DNA of 64,000 bases from Mytilus galloprovincialis (lineage: Eukaryota > Mollusca > Bivalvia > Mytilida > Mytilidae): contig NC_134839.1 in assembly GCF_965363235.1 (NCBI RefSeq), positions 58,743,560-58,807,559 on the forward strand, read 5' to 3'. A program made the translations under genes and the position numbers. Every line of letters begins with the position of its first letter. Positions within the stretch are counted from its first letter, which is position 1. Positions 46,878 through 58,540 of the stretch are shown here, piece by piece. Below the pieces are notes generated by a model. It was given only the letters and a program-made list of their open reading frames with translations, was not told where the DNA came from and did not search any database.

Positions 46878-49800
46878 TCATCTAAAGTCCTCTGCTGAAA
46901 ACATACCCTGAAATAAAATAAAGATTCTTTTGTAATCATCAATGGAAATTGAATTATTTAACTGTTTAATCATGATTTGAAATATATTCATATGCCAAAA
47001 TAGTAATGTAAAATTGGTTCCCTCATTCATTTAAAATATTGTTTAGAGGGAGAATGTAATGTAAAAATTGCAGGATTCCTAGCTTTTCTTATTCTTTAAT
47101 TTACAATTACTGCTTTCATCAAAAGTTATAATCATACATTATCAAATCCAGAAAAGGTCATTTTTCGAAGGGCCTGCATTTAATTTTCCTGTGGAAAAAC
47201 AAGGTATTTTGGTGATTATTTTCTATAAGTGGCTACTATAGTTAAGTGTAATAATAAAGATTATTATACTTTACTAAAGTAGTAATGATAAAATAACAAA
47301 AATTAAATGAGAATTTTTTGTGCATGGGACATGATGTAGCATGTAACGTTAAAAAGGGACATAACTCAAGAACTGTAAAAGTGATCGGAGTTTTGTGGTA
47401 ACAAGCATTGTGTATACATTTCATAACATTTCATTGGCTATTTGAGGCAAACTTAAGTTAGAGAACGAAAACTTCAGGGGCAAAACTCAATAGTAAATGT
47501 TACACCACCAAAATTAAAACTTGATCTGTGTATTGTGGTAATGAGCATTGTGTTTCATAACATTTAGTTGAGACAAACTAACATGACCTGTAGAAAACGG
47601 AAACGAAAAAAGAAAAGCATTTTTTCCCTTTGAAATGGAAAATAACTCTTAGAATGGTAAAAGTGATGCAACCAAAATTTAAACTTGACCTGTGTTTTGT
47701 GCTTATAAGCATTATGTATAATTTTCATAACAATTGGTTGAGGTAAACTAAAGTAAGAGAAAGGAAACCATTTTGGGACTTTAATCCAGATGGACAAGGG
47801 TAAAACTTAATGCCACCTTAGCCGTGACAGGGCCATAAAAATACCCTTTTTACCACTTGGAGAAAGTACAGGTAGGAAAAATAACTGTTTGGGAATGTGC
47901 ATGCAGTAAAAATATTGCGTCAAAATATCAACTAGTGGATGCCTAGTGAAAATGGCAGGCCCACAAGATTTATTTGCAGTTTTGATTTCAGAATCTTGAA
48001 AAGGTTATTTTCCCTCGATTCTGCAGACCTCATGAAAAATGATTTTTTTCTCTGTTTCAAATCTTAGATATTAATTTTTGATTAAGGTCATAAATGTATT
48101 AAATCACTGTAAATTCAGAATTGTTGCAGTATTTTTATCGCAACAGACATAGTTAAGCATGGATTTTCAAATTTGATAGCATTAATTGTATGCAGCATTT
48201 CCTAAAATTATTATCTGGCTATTTTTTTATTGGTTCAACAAAAGCAGTAATATTTACTTGTAAAATTCCCGATTTTACAATATTCCAAAAGGGAACAACT
48301 TGTTTAATTTGTATAAGAAAATCACTGTGGATGCATGGACCTAACTAATGAAAATAGGCCATTTCAGAATTTACAGAGTTCCAAAAGGCAACGACTTGAA
48401 TGATCTTGTATAAGATAACCAGATGCTCCGCAGGGCGCAGCTTTATACGACTGCATAGGTTGAACCCTGAACGGTTGGGGCACGTATGGACACAACATTC
48501 AAGCTGGATTCAGCTCTAAATTTGGATTGTGATTAAATAGTTTACACAGCATAGGTTTTGGACACAGAATGAATGTGGTCTAATGAACTTAAAATATTTT
48601 TTTTGTCTTTGAGCAATCACTATGCTGTTGAATATTAATCCTCTCAAAAAAATGTTTGAAGAAATTTTCTTTTTATTTATGAAATCTGAAATGAGAAAAA
48701 TTACCCCCCCCCCCCCCCATTTTTTTTTCACATCCCCCTTTCCCTTTTTTCAAAACTGATCTCAATTCAAATTTCTAATGGAGTTTGCAACAATAACTAC
48801 TCATTTAAATACATCATAAAATATTAAAATGTAACAAAAAGTGCTCGTTATCACTGAATGGTAAAGAGTGTTTTAATTTATCAGTTGGTAGTAAAAGTGA
48901 ATATACATTGTGCATTGTATAAAACAATGATTTAAGTTGATTCAACTACTATTCTGGACAAAGAAAGATAACTCCAATCAATTGAAAATTTCTTGCTATT
49001 GCACAATATTGTGCAATTAGATATTTCTTGCTATTGCGCAATACTGTGCAATTGAAAATATTTGCTATTGCACAATACTGTGCAATTGAAGATTTCTTGC
49101 TTTTGCACAATACTGTGCAATTGAACATTTTTTGCTATTGCACAATACTGTGCAATTGAAGATTTCTTGCTATTGCTGAATACTGTGCAATTGAAAATTT
49201 CTTGCTATTGCACAATACTTAATATAATAATTTTGGATCCTGATTTGAACCAACTTGAAACTGGGCCCATAATCAAAAATCTAAGTACATGATTAAATTC
49301 AGCATATCAAAAAAGCCAAAGAATTCAATTTTTATTAAAATCAAACTTAGTTTAATTTTGGACCCTTTGGTATTTAATGTAGACCAATTTGAAAACGGGA
49401 CTAAAAATTAAGAATCTACATACACAGTTAGATTTGGCATATCAAAGAACCCCAATTATTCAATTTTTGATGAAATCAAACAAAGTTTAATTTTGGACCC
49501 CGATTTGGACCAACTTGAAAACTGGGCCAATAATCAAAAATCTAAGTACATTTTTAGATTCAGCATATCAAAGAACCCCAAGGATTCAATTTTTGTTAAA
49601 ATCAAACTAAGTTTAATTTTGGACCCTTTGGACCTTAATGTAGACCAATTGGAAAACGGGACCAAAAATTAAGAATCTACATACACAGTTAGATCCGGCA
49701 TATCAAAGAACCCCAATTATTCAATTTTTGATGAAATCAAACAAAGTTCAATTTTGGACCCTTTGGGCCCCTTATTCCTAAAAACCTGTTGGGACCAAAA

Positions 49801-52800
49801 CTCCCAAAATCAAACCCAACCTTCCTTTTATGGTCATAAACCTTGTGTTTAAATTTCAAAGATTTCTATTTACTTATACTAAAGTTATGGTGCGAAAACC
49901 AAGAATAATGCTTACTTGGGCCCCTTTTTGGCCCCTAATTCCTAAACTGTTCAGACCTCAACTCCCAAAATCAATCCCAACCTTCCTTTTGTGGTCATAA
50001 ACCTTGTGTTTAAATTTCATTGATTTCTATTTACTTATACTAAAGTTATTGTGCGAAAACCAAGAATAATGCTTATTTGGGCCCTTTTTTGGCCCCTAAT
50101 TCCTAAACTGTTTGAACTAAAACTCCCAAAATCAATCCCAACCTTCCTTTTGTGGTCATAAACCTTGTGTCAAAATTGCATAGATTTCTATTTACTTAAA
50201 CTAAAGTTATAGTGCGAAAACCAAGAAAATTCTTATTTGGGCCCTTTTTGGCCCCTAATTCCTAAAATTTTGGGACCAAAACTCCCAAAATCAATCCCAA
50301 CCTTCCTTTTGAGGTTATAAACCTTGTGTTAAAATTTCATAGATTTCTATTCACTTTTACTAAAGTAAGAGTGCAAAAACTAAAAGTATTCGGACGACGA
50401 CGACGCAAGACGCAAGACGACGACGCCAACGTGATAGCAATATACGACGAAAAATTAAAATTTTTGCGGTCGTATAAAAACTGTAGATCCACAGCCTAAC
50501 TAATAAAAATAATAGTCCTCAGAATAAATCTTATATTCAACATACCTTTGCTCTTCTCAATATAGAATCTTTGCTAGCATCATATGGTGCATCTTTACTA
50601 GGGATTTCTATCACTGCTGGAATTGGCTGGTCATGTGAATCTATTGCATATCTTATTTCTTCTGCTATCTGAAAGAAAACATTAAAAAATCTCGATGTTA
50701 TACTTGAAAAAAAACAAGACTGTAATTACTAAATGTAATATTTTATAAATAGTTCTATTATTTTAAAGGATTCATTGGACAAAATGAAAGTTACTGTAAA
50801 TTATTGCGTGCATTTATTATTGTGATTTTGTCATTTTAGACTTAAATGCGAATTCTGAGGCAATTCATGCTTAATTCATATAAAATATTTCAAAATGCAA
50901 GTTAAAATTAATGCTTTTACAACTATGTCGCATTTTTCGCAATAGTAAAAACCTCACAATAATTTCAGAATCTACAGTATTGCTAACCTAATGAAAGTTT
51001 TCCACAGTGCTATCTCTATCTGGACAAGGTATTTAAACCTTTGTAAGTTCACGTCCTTATTGAAATACGATAGCTATTGTTCTTTGTGTAGTTTTTTTCA
51101 CTGGGATCTTTAAATTTCTTCTTAGAGACTTATTGATTAAACTACCTGAGTAAAGAAAAATCTTGTAAATAGAGGGAAATACATGTTTTATACTCAAAAC
51201 TGCTTGACCTGAAGGTGACCTTTTATCACAGGTTTGACTGTACCCTTACATTTGACTTGAGGTGACCTTTATAACAGGTTTGACTGTACCCTTACATTTG
51301 ACTTGAGGTGACCTTTATCACAGGTTTGACTGTATCCTTACATTTGACTTGAGGTGACCTTTATAACAGGTTTGACTGTACCCTTACATTTGACTTGAGG
51401 TGACCTTTATCACAGATTGACTGTATCCTTACATTTGACTTGAGGTGACCTTTATAACAGGTTTGACTGTACCCTTACATTTGACTTGAGGTGACCTTTA
51501 TCACAGGTTTGACTGCATCCTTACATTTGACTTGAGGTGACCTTTATAACAGGTTTGACTGTACCCTTACATTTGACTTGAGGTGACCTTTATCACAGGT
51601 TTGACTGTATCCTTACATTTGACTTGAGGTGACCTTTATAACAGGTTAGACTGTACCCTTACATTTGACTTGAGGTGACCTTTATCACAGGTTTGACTGT
51701 ATCCTTACATTTGACTTGAGGTGACCTTTATCACAGGTTTGACTGTACCCTTATATTTGACTTGAGGTGACCTTTATAACAGGTTTGACTGTACTATATA
51801 ATTTGACTTTGATACTCACTGTTTGATTTATTAATACAATAGCTATATCATCTCTCTTCAGAAATCCTCTAAATGCTTCTTCTATGTCATGACGAGGAGT
51901 GTCTAAAATTAAAAGATACACTTGCATTTATTTTAAAGAATTGAAAGAGAAATTTAAACAGAATGAGTGTAAAACTTTTTCTATGTATAAAGCAGGATCA
52001 TCTTTTAACATCTTAGATTGGGTTACTGATCAGGAGCTAATGTGTATATATAGATCTAACAATTTTTTTCAGAAGATCAAAAAAATAGCTGATAGATATA
52101 GGGGGATAGATGTTCAAATTATTCTTTTTAGCCATTTCTTACTTTTAAGTTTTGATTTAACAATTAACAATTTAAACCAATGTTTTGAAAAGTGGAGGAA
52201 ATGAAAAGACAGAACATCCAGTTACAATATTTTGGAATATTTATTTTAACACCAAAAAAAAAAGGCAGATTGGAAACAAGTTCATCTTTTGATAAACTTG
52301 GTTTGGTTACTAGAAAAGTGAGAGAAAAACAAGGACATATAGTCTCCCTTAGTTATCATTATTTTAGGTATGTGCGACAAATTTACCTTAATTTAGGTTT
52401 TGGTATTTCTAGAAATTTAAAAGTAGTTGATATCATTATAACCTCAAGGTATCCTTCTTCTATCAGTATTGTGACTGAATGGTTATATTCATTTTCAGTA
52501 GTGAATCCAGGGTGGAGGTGCATGGGTTGGACCTCCCCTTTTTTTGGACGATCAATGCATTTGAATGGGGCGATATTAATATAGTTGGAACTCCCCTTTT
52601 CAAAATGGCTGGATCCAACCCTGCTTTTTATAGCTCCCCTCTGGCATTAACTTTTCAGGAGTGAAAAAAATATATGTTAAATCTAGGATAAGGTTTAGAA
52701 ATTTAACCAATGTTAAAGTAAGGCATAGTAAGGAATGGGTTAGCATGGTTAGACCTCAAGATATTTAAAAGATTCATGTAACTTATAAGTATGCCAAGGC

Positions 52801-55353
52801 TCTATGTTGGGGGTCTCATTGGGGGGGGGGGGGAATCCTGCTTACTGCATTGTCAGATTCCTGTATGCTGCTTACACTATGTACGTATGCAATTCTCATT
52901 TTTTTGTAATTTCTCATGTCCTGCTAGACTTTATCACAATAATTTGACTTTCACATGTCACACTTACAAAAAAGTCGTCAATCCTGCGTCACGCTTAGAC
53001 CCAAATGAGACCCACTATGTAAAAGACTGTACTTTAACCTATAACGGTTTACTTTTACAAATTATGACTTGCATGTATAGTTGTCTCATTTGCAGTCATA
53101 CCATGGCCACATCTTCTTATATCTACATACAATATACCGGTAATAAAACTTGTTAAAAAAAAATTAAAAGTAAATCAAATTTCTAAAATACTTACTTTTA
53201 TTAACAACAAGAAAATTTGGCTCTCTTTTTTTATTCAACTCTCCAATTCCACCCAGCAAAAACCCAGTACAGGTATCCTGTAAAAAAAATATCTGATTAG
53301 AAGCTCTGGACAAAATTACATGAAGCAGCTTAAATAACATTGAATACATTAAACATTGTACATGTACATTGTATTTTCTACAACCAGTTGTCATCAAGCT
53401 TTCATGAGCATGATGAGTGTAACAAAACATGGAGATGGAGTTTAAGTTCCAGTTTGTGATATAAAGTTCCAGTTATGGTCAGAAGTCTAGTTAGCCTTAA
53501 TGTGGTATTGGCCTGTTGTTTCAGGGGCGAATCCAGCCATTTTAAAAAGGGGTTCCCAACCAAGAGTAAAGGGGGGGGGGGGGGGGTTTCCAGCTATATG
53601 TTCCCATTCAAATGCATTGATCACCCAAAAAAAAAGGGGTGTTCCAACTCCCGGAACCCCCCTGGATCCGCCAATGTGTTTTGCTATCACTATGTCATCA
53701 ATAATAGGTCTTGGACTTAACTGTCTTTACAGGTTAAAAAAAGATCCTCATATGATATATTGATATTGGGTAACCTGTACAAACTCACCTCAGATCAATT
53801 GGGCAGATTTTTATATCTGTACAAAGATTGGTAATAAGTCAATTTAGTATAGTACATGTAGTAGTAGTTATTTTAAGAAACAAATGATTGTTTTAATAAA
53901 ACTATATCATGTATATCTTAAAAAGCGAAGAAAAGAAATTTACATTGAAAATGACTTCATATATTAAATTCCTAACGACCATGACAATCATGACAATAGG
54001 AAAAGGAATAAAAAATTTCCGTAATTAAGTTATTTTTTTTAACAGACATAAGATCACATAACATGGATGTTGAGTTTTTTTTACAATAAATGTTTATATA
54101 CTTTTTTTTAACAAATCTATTCTGTTTGGATAATAATGTAATAATTCAATAGACAACTTTCGAGTTTGATGCATTTCCGTCAAAAAGTCTGGTTTTAGTG
54201 AACATCATTTGTGCGTTTAGGGGCATCATCACTTCCATTCCAATGTTGAGCAAGTGGTTGAGAAACTATAATGTTATATTGTATGAATGATTAGGCAAAT
54301 TAAATTATTATAATTTATAGACAATCAGCACTGCTGTCATTTGGGAATTGTAATTAATAAAATTGAGAATGGAAATGGGGAATGTGCCAAAGAGACAACA
54401 ATCCTACCATAGAAAAAAACAACAGCAGAAGGTCACCAACAGGTCTTCAATGTAGCGAGAAATTCCCGCATACTTACAAAACAAATATTATTTGTAGTTT
54501 ATCCTGCACAATGACAATCACTGAGATGATTGATGAAGGTTAATAGTGCAGGGATACAGGCGACCCCCTCTATCTGGTAAATGACGTCATAAAAGCGTGC
54601 ATAATTGACTAGTTTTTTCTGGTGACAGATGAACTCGAAATTGGTCTATTATGACATCATAAACATGATAAAGTATTCTAAATTTTTGCTTCAACTTCTT
54701 CCCCTTTTTAAGGTACAAAGTAACACGTCCAAATAATAATGATGTCTTGAAAAGCTATTAAATTTTTAGATATGATGCCTACCTGGTCATAATGACTTGG
54801 ACTAACTTAACACCTGCCTCATACATGTACATTGTATCACTAAATGCACTAGGTGACAATCTGTGAGGCTCTTATATTTTATTTAGAGTCAGCATATATA
54901 TACATAATAACAGACAAAACATGAGCTCTGGTGAGCTCTTTGACTGACTATCACATAAAAAATCATGCAGCAACATGCAAATATTAACAAATAAAAATGA
55001 AAAAGCATGCAAATATAATGAAAGCAAAATTAAACATCATACAGAAAGGGCAACAATTACAAAACTAACAGTCCAAAATAATACTTTGATACTGTAAGAT
55101 TAAGAGAGCATTACATATTTTGACAGAGATAAATATACAGATATGCCATGGGTAACCATAATATCCAGATGGGGTTGGACATGGGCTACTCTATTTGGAT
55201 ATTAAGTAAGGAGAGTTTTTTGCGAACTGTATACTACCTCGCGGAACTACTTGTGTAATATTAAATGTTTTTATATACATAAAATAAAGTTTCTAATCTT
55301 ACTTCATCCCCAATTACTGCAATTAATCTTCCTTTTTGAGCAGAATGAGCCAT
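46878..55353 (-). CDS. ATP6V1F: V-type H+-ATPase subunit F, complete (5 exons)
   Basis: Subunit F belongs to the central stalk of the peripheral V1 sector and couples ATP hydrolysis to rotation in the vacuolar proton pump. Exons on the minus strand: 55353-55303, 53277-53196, 51902-51820, 50668-50546 and 46907-46878 (TGA 46880-46878). All have GT-AG borders, and the phases give exactly 122 residues (human is 119). The protein reads [38 protein letters not shown] (split by the text width), [40 protein letters not shown] and [14 protein letters not shown]. These are the family's conserved blocks throughout. A minus-strand AATAAA lies at 46720-46715. Introns hold family A copy 2 (intron 4), a 46-bp minisatellite (intron 3) and inverted-repeat elements (introns 1 and 2). 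Nothing is missing; identity is near certain. Confidence 0.97.
47330..47830 (-). repeat. Family C repeat, reversed copy
   Basis: Three units of the family seen at 1195-1800 and 28655-29205, in reverse complement, with 'tttcataacatt..gttgaggcaaac' and 'acttgatctgtgt.ttgtgg'. It lies in intron 4 of the V-ATPase F gene, in the gene's orientation. Confidence 0.75.
48417..50476 (-). mobile_element. Family A (pearl/HINE-like) element, copy 2
   Basis: Reverse-oriented partner of copy 1 at 15327-17603, in intron 4 of the V-ATPase F gene. Both ends match: GCGGTCGTATA at 50466-50476 and 'aaccagatgctccgcagggcgcagctttatacgac' at 48417-48451. Four ~160-bp cores lie at 49740-50380 and the 'ggaccctttgg' units at 49220-49740. 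The palindromic TTGCACAATAnTGTGCAA array is longer than in copy 1, about six units at 48985-49220. The family D insertion of copy 1 is absent here (intact site at 48650-48670). Confidence 0.85.
51190..51800. repeat. 46-bp minisatellite with 92-bp alternating higher-order period, ~13 units
   Basis: Unit: 'gacttgaggtgaccttta', 't(a/c)acaggtttgactgta', 'c(c/t)cttacattt'. Two variants, one with ATAACAG...GTACCC and one with ATCACAG...GTATCC, alternate for most of the array. The repeating module is therefore a 92-bp dimer. The alternation fails near the right end, where two ATCACAG units are adjacent. It lies in intron 3 of the V-ATPase F gene, 20 bp from exon 3. Confidence 0.92.
52500..52624. mobile_element. 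GGATCC-ended short element, copy 2
   Basis: Runs from 'gtgaatccaggg' to 'ggctggatccaaccctgc', with 'ggacctcccc' and 'ggaactcccctt' blocks and 'caatgcatttgaatgggg' in the middle. It shares the middle, reversed, with the element at 53523-53676. Lies in intron 2 of the V-ATPase F gene. Confidence 0.55.
53523..53676. mobile_element. GGATCC-ended short element, copy 3
   Basis: Runs from 'aggggcgaatccagcc' to 'ccctggatccgccaatg'. It includes a long G-run and 'cccattcaaatgcattgat', the reverse complement of the middle of copy 2. Lies in intron 1 of the V-ATPase F gene. The frames across it (53475-53763) are low-complexity by-products. Confidence 0.6.
54150..54648. mobile_element. TAGACxACTTTCGAGTT inverted-repeat element, copy 2, with a nested repeat
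   Basis: Reverse-oriented copy of the element at 21522-21904. It carries TGACGTCA at 54582-54589. Relative to copy 1 it contains about 110-120 extra bases (about 54357-54472) matching the dispersed 'cagaaggtcaccaacagg' repeat at 21950-22030. Flanking target duplications are no longer exact. Lies in intron 1 of the V-ATPase F gene. Confidence 0.8.
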
Positions 55354-57818
55354 TTTCACATCATATGATACGATTTTGCAAGGAGTGAATACTATCAAAA
55401 CCAATTCCCGGATCAGGTTATGTTACTTAGTCCGATATTGTTACGCATTGGGTGATAACATCGTGACTAGCTCAAGGCATAGATATAATTATATCGGCTA
55501 TGTCTGCTCAGGCAGGAACAGATATATAGTTAGATTAACTGTTCCCAGCAACACAGTCAAACATACAAGATTAATTATAAAATAAATTTCATATTGAAAT
55601 CTGTGGTTGCTTCATTCAGTACTGATACTATTATAATAACTGTGTTATAGTAGTCTCAGTCCAGTACAAGAAACCATATAGAAACTCAAGTGTTACAAAT
55701 GCCTCATGTTTACAAGTATTTCTGTTAGTTCTATCAGAGACATATAATACATAGTCTATGAGGTATACTGTAAATAACAAGCATATTTAATAAAGGCTAT
55801 TTTAAAATGTGACTAATCTGTAGTAAGCACCAAGATGCTTATTAAAAGGGACTCCCCTACTTGTACTTAGTGCAGATGAGTCAAACTCCTAAATTATTTA
55901 AAATATATTTTAAAAAACTTATTTTTTAATATTATAGATTCTGTGTCCAGCCAGCAAGGCTCAGCAAGGGACGGTGCCAGACTCGGAATTTGAAATTACT
56001 CTTATGGGTCTCTGCGGGCCGTTAACGGGGTACCCAATCATATCAAAGTCAAGAGTTAAATTGAAATTAGTTATTGCAGATTATGTTTTCCTTCGATTCT
56101 TCAATTTTTATAACTTATATTTATAAAATGCAAATAGTACATTGGAATCCTCATTATTCATTATCCAAATTGATTTGTTATAAGTATGTAGTAAATATTG
56201 AAAGTTTGGGCATGATTTTAATATATCGTGCATCAATTCCTCTCTTTTAATAAATGGATGTCACATTTAAATAAAAAATTGAACCTCAACCTCACTCGAG
56301 GTGCACCTGAGACAAATTCGATTTTGTCGAAGAGAATCCTGGTATCTGCCAGATTCAATTTGCAACTTTGTGAGCAGATATTCTTAATCTAGTAATACAT
56401 TTCCTTTGCTCAAAAAGTCGCATTATTAACAAATAATTTTCAAAACCAAAGTTGCACTTGAATGTTACATAAAGTTCGTAGTTTACCATCGTTTTTTTCC
56501 AAATTTTTATTTAGAGTCGATATTCAATAAACTACATAACACAAGCTCTAGTGAGCATTTCAAATAGACTTAATAACAAAATACAATACACACATGTAAG
56601 TGATAAATCTGTCCTTGTAAAATATGTCTGGGCGGACAAACATTACTAGTATAAAAAGTCCATGGTTACAGAATTTACTAGTATATTTAGTCCGATGTTA
56701 GTAATATATGTCCCCAGACTAATTTTCCTATGTAATCATGTCCTTTAAAATCATATAATAAATTCAATTACATTTAAACCATGGAAATTTAAATGTTATG
56801 TTTTAGTAATGTTTAAGAGTTGCATAGTTATATTTTTGATAAAATTCATGTCCCCAGACTAATTTTCGTAGGAAATCATGTCCATGTCATTAATAGTCCT
56901 AAGTTAAAATGTCCATGCCCTTAATTTTAAAAGGTGAATATGAATGTAATATGTTTTAATATTATTAATTCGTATATTTTAACAAATTTGATTCGTTTAG
57001 GGAAAGTCACATGTTAAACTATATTTTCGAAGGTAAAGAGAAAACGGCGGATAGCAAAAAGCATATATTGACCGGCAAAAAGCGGGAAGGTGTAAAAGGC
57101 AATACAGAGATACAAGATACGAGATACGAGATACAGCGATACGAGAAACGAGATACGAGATATGAGAAACAATTATAAGTAATATGAAAAAAATAAGTCA
57201 AGTGTGTTGAACTACACTAATTTCATTTAGACAAACTGTTAAAATTGTAAACTCTGGGAACTAATAGATAAATTTGTCAACATCAATTTAAAACACAAGC
57301 ATTACAATAAATAAAAGCTTCTGAAGATTATACACTTTAATTTTATTTGAGGTTATTGGCCTGTGCCATAATTTGATACTACCATGGTCAAATATAAAAA
57401 TTCTTTAGTGATTTATTTATTTAAAACAGATAAACATCTTGTTAATTATATAAATGTAGACTATTTCAACATAGATTTTTAAATTGATTTCTTAATCATT
57501 TGTTTATTGTCATCTTATTTAAAAATAATAAAGTCATATTAATATTCACTATAACAATTATGTTTTTGTGTACCTTATAATTTGTAAAAGACTTTCTGTT
57601 TTCTACTGGAGTTAAAATGACACACACAAATACTTCTGTGGAATTTTATCTCATTCATCTTTGTGAAATTATGCTTTAATGAGTTATCTGTTAACTATAT
57701 TTTTTTTCACAATCATAAAAATTACCATGTAACAATTGGGTTAAAACTTATTTATAAGGGTCTGGAGTGTGGGGGTGGGGGTCTGTTATTCTGTAAACAT
57801 TTAATTTTCACCCCTTTT
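55354..57818. other. Region upstream of the V-ATPase F start; no gene seen
   Basis: The sequence next to the ATG at 55353 must hold the 5' UTR and promoter of the V-ATPase F gene, but I see no TATA box or CpG cluster to place them. A slightly GC-richer block lies at 55940-56040. 'catgtccccagactaatttt' occurs twice (56709 and 56848 areas). A (GATACGA)n-like microsatellite lies at 57107-57170. Confidence 0.5.
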
Positions 57819-58540
57819 TATACGACCGCAAAAAATTTGCGTTCGTATATTGCTATATATATCACGTCGTCGTCGTCCGTAGACAGATTGGTTTCCGGAC
57901 AATAACTTTAGTTTAAGTGAATGGATCTCTATGAAACAAAAGGTTCAATACCACAAAAGGAAGGTTTGGATTGTTTTGGGGGGTAATGGTCTCAACCGTT
58001 CAGGAATTAGGGGCCAAAAAGGGGCCAAAACAAGCATTTTTCTAATTTCTGGACAATGACTTGTGAATAAAATTTTTGATTGCTATGAAATTGTACCACA
58101 AGGTTCAATACCACAAGGTTCAATACCACAAGTAGAAGGTTGAGATCGATTTTGGGGGTAATTGCCAAAACCGTTCAGGAATGAGGGGCCAAAAAGGGGC
58201 CCAAAACAAGCATTTTTCTAGTTTTCAGACTATAACATGTGTTAAAGTGTATGGATATCTCTTAAATTGTACCACATTTTACAAATATAAAATTTCTTAA
58301 CAAATTTGGGGGGGGGGGGGTAAAAAAAATGGGGGGCCAAACTTTTTTCTTCCAGATTTACGAAATTACCAGTTTTTTTGGAAAAAAAATTGGGGGTAAA
58401 ATATTTTTAGGGGTGGGGGGGCAATTTTTTTTTTTTTTTAAATTTAAGGATTATTCACAATTTATTTTGCTATTTCTTTGTCTATAGTCTAAAAACAGAG
58501 GATTGGACTTCTGCAGTCGTATCTAGCTGCGCTCGGCGAA
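57819..58540 (+). mobile_element. Family A element, copy 3 (short, diverged)
   Basis: 5' end TATACGACCGCAAAAAATTTGCGTTCGTATA (palindrome), then CGTCGTCGTCGTCC and two to three core units with 'ggacaataactttagtttaag' and 'caggaattaggggccaaaaa'. A G-rich tract lies at 58305-58440. The 3' side reads CTGCAGTCGTAT then 'ctagctgcgctcggcg'. It differs from copies 1 and 2 enough to be a subfamily. Confidence 0.78.

Noticed and set aside
51190-51800. CRISPR-like regular repeat
   Set aside because: The units are contiguous with no unique spacers and lie in a eukaryotic intron; it is a minisatellite.
51899-52584. Two consecutive plus-strand open frames in V-ATPase F intron 2
   Set aside because: They overlap the coding exon antisense at one end and the GGATCC element at the other, lack recognisable domains, and have AT-driven composition.
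58300-58440. G-run-rich block as a G-quadruplex regulatory site
   Set aside because: The long homopolymer G and T runs are common throughout this window and may include sequencing error; no gene is near.
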